This document shows, piece after piece, positions 6,426 to 6,794 of a DNA stretch of 6,794 bases. The notes below the pieces were generated by a model. It was not told where the DNA came from, searched no databases, and worked only from the letters and a program-made list of their open reading frames with translations. This DNA is from DATIXJ01 sp035518715 (GTDB lineage: Bacteria; Bacteroidota; Ignavibacteria; UBA10030; SZUA-254). The stretch lies in contig DATIXJ010000029.1 in NCBI GenBank assembly GCA_035518715.1, positions 1 to 6,794 on the forward strand, read 5' to 3'. Within the stretch, counting starts at the first letter, position 1. Every line of letters starts with the position of its first letter. Position numbers and translations under genes: made by a program.

Positions 6426-6499
6426 GCGCCCATAGCTCAACTGGATAGAGCGGCAGCCTACGGAGCTGTAGGTTGGGGGTTCGACTCCCTCTGGGCGCA
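6426..6499 (+). tRNA. tRNA-Arg, anticodon ACG
   Basis: The full cloverleaf folds by eye. Acceptor GCGCCCA (6426-6432) pairs perfectly with TGGGCGC (6492-6498). The D stem is GCTC/GAGC around AACTGGATA. The anticodon stem GCAGC/GCTGT has one G-U pair and encloses the loop CTACGGA, with ACG at 6460-6462. The variable loop has five bases. The T stem GGGGG/CCCTC has one G-U pair around TTCGACT. The discriminator base is A6499. CCA is not encoded and must be added. After editing of A34 to inosine by TadA it would read CGU, CGC and CGA codons. It is a single tRNA transcribed away from the dehydrogenase. Confidence 0.96.
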
Positions 6500-6541
6500 C
6501 ACGTATTAAGCAGTTTTGCCTTCCGAAATCGTGGAGGGACA

Positions 6542-6563
6542 AAAATCTTACCAAAATCTTACC
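6542..6563. repeat. Two tandem 11-bp repeats downstream of tRNA-Arg
   Basis: AAAATCTTACC occurs twice with no gap (6542-6552 and 6553-6563), followed by a partial AAACC. It lies 43 bases past the tRNA. Short direct repeats next to a tRNA 3' end resemble the arm-type sites bound by tyrosine integrases, but no integrase gene is in view. Confidence 0.6.
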
Positions 6564-6582
6564 AAACCAGTCCATCAATTCT

Positions 6583-6794
6583 TCAACCTTTCAACCGCAG
6601 TACGCAGAGTTTCTGTGTTGGCTTTTGCATACACTGACCAGCCCCCCGTGTGCGTACCAATGTTGAGTTAGTTTTTCCCGGTCTCCAGGCATTGGCAACC
6701 TGAGGAAAGGGGTGTGTTTCTGGAGCTGGTGGTCTGTATCCCAACGAGCTGTGCGGTCTGACCGCGTTGTAGTGTCTTCTCCATTGCTCCGTGA
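6583..6794 (-). CDS. IS3-family transposase (integrase core, C-terminal end, partial)
   Basis: A minus-strand frame enters from the right edge and ends at TGA 6583-6585, with 69 residues visible. The first residues read EQWRRHYNAVRPHSSLGYRP, the conserved end of the DDE integrase core in the OrfB product of IS3-family elements; the last acidic catalytic residue would lie just outside the window. The protein would cut and join the ends of its element. The final residues (after GAGQ, below about 6635) appear to be read from DNA outside the element, because a likely terminal repeat begins there. The rest of the element, including OrfA and the other end, lies to the right, so completeness cannot be judged. 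Confidence 0.82.
   Translation of the reverse strand, partial: TEQWRRHYNAVRPHSSLGYRPPAPETHPFPQVANAWRPGKTNSTLVRTRGAGQCMQKPTQKLCVLRLKG
6591..6610. repeat. Possible fragment of a CGCAGAG-type intergenic repeat
   Basis: The stretch AACCGCAGTACGCAGAG resembles a dispersed intergenic repeat seen in several environmental bacterial genomes, in which GCAG-containing units recur at short intervals. The likeness rests on memory, and only one stretch is present here. It lies between the tandem repeats and the insertion sequence end. Confidence 0.25.
6635..6794 (-). mobile_element. End of an IS3-family insertion sequence (cut by the right edge)
   Basis: The putative terminus begins at 6635 with TGACCAGCCCCCCGTG, a TG-start and C-run of the kind seen at IS3-family ends. 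The transposase frame runs through it and reads GAGQ there, which is common in relatives. The exact end and any target duplication cannot be confirmed without the other terminus. Confidence 0.5.

Noticed and set aside
6306..6578. A 90-residue minus-strand frame containing GVEPPTYSSVGCRSIQLSYG
   Set aside because: It is the antisense of tRNA-Arg, a well-known source of false proteins, and also overlaps the start of the dehydrogenase.

Overview
The window comes from a bacterial chromosome of roughly balanced base composition. It carries sigma-70-like promoters and Shine-Dalgarno sequences. No gene fixes the lineage. The mix of an AmmeMemoRadiSam locus, a membrane-fused spermidine-synthase-like protein and short GC-rich intergenic palindromes would suit an environmental anaerobe, possibly of the Ignavibacteria/Bacteroidota side or another deep lineage. 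That placement is a low-confidence inference.

Left half (1-4394, plus strand): three tightly packed genes form one likely operon. The first, cut by the left edge, is a fusion of a MEMO-like domain (AmmeMemoRadiSam protein B) and an AMMECR1 domain (protein A). After 15 bases comes a 721-residue membrane protein with a spermidine-synthase-like domain set between two multi-helix membrane halves. After another short gap comes the AmmeMemoRadiSam radical SAM enzyme, here with an N-terminal Tat-like signal or anchor. All three parts of the system (A, B and radical SAM) are therefore present, and the membrane enzyme sits between them as a probable fourth member. The system's chemistry was not known to me, and no substrate can be read from the sequence.

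Middle (4395-5274): a short GC-rich palindrome separates the operon from convergent minus-strand genes. The first is a probable 47-residue single-helix membrane protein with a GTG start, a good ribosome binding site and a plausible promoter, followed (further right) by a stand-alone response-regulator receiver protein. The receiver gene has its own candidate promoter, overlain by a nested inverted repeat that looks like an operator.

Right (5275-6794): a zinc-dependent alcohol dehydrogenase on the minus strand is divergent from a tRNA-Arg(ACG) gene, with back-to-back promoters between them. Beyond the tRNA lie two tandem 11-bp repeats, then the C-terminal end of an IS3-family transposase on the minus strand, cut by the right edge, with its probable terminal repeat near 6635. 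The 3' side of this tRNA looks like a site where mobile DNA has landed.
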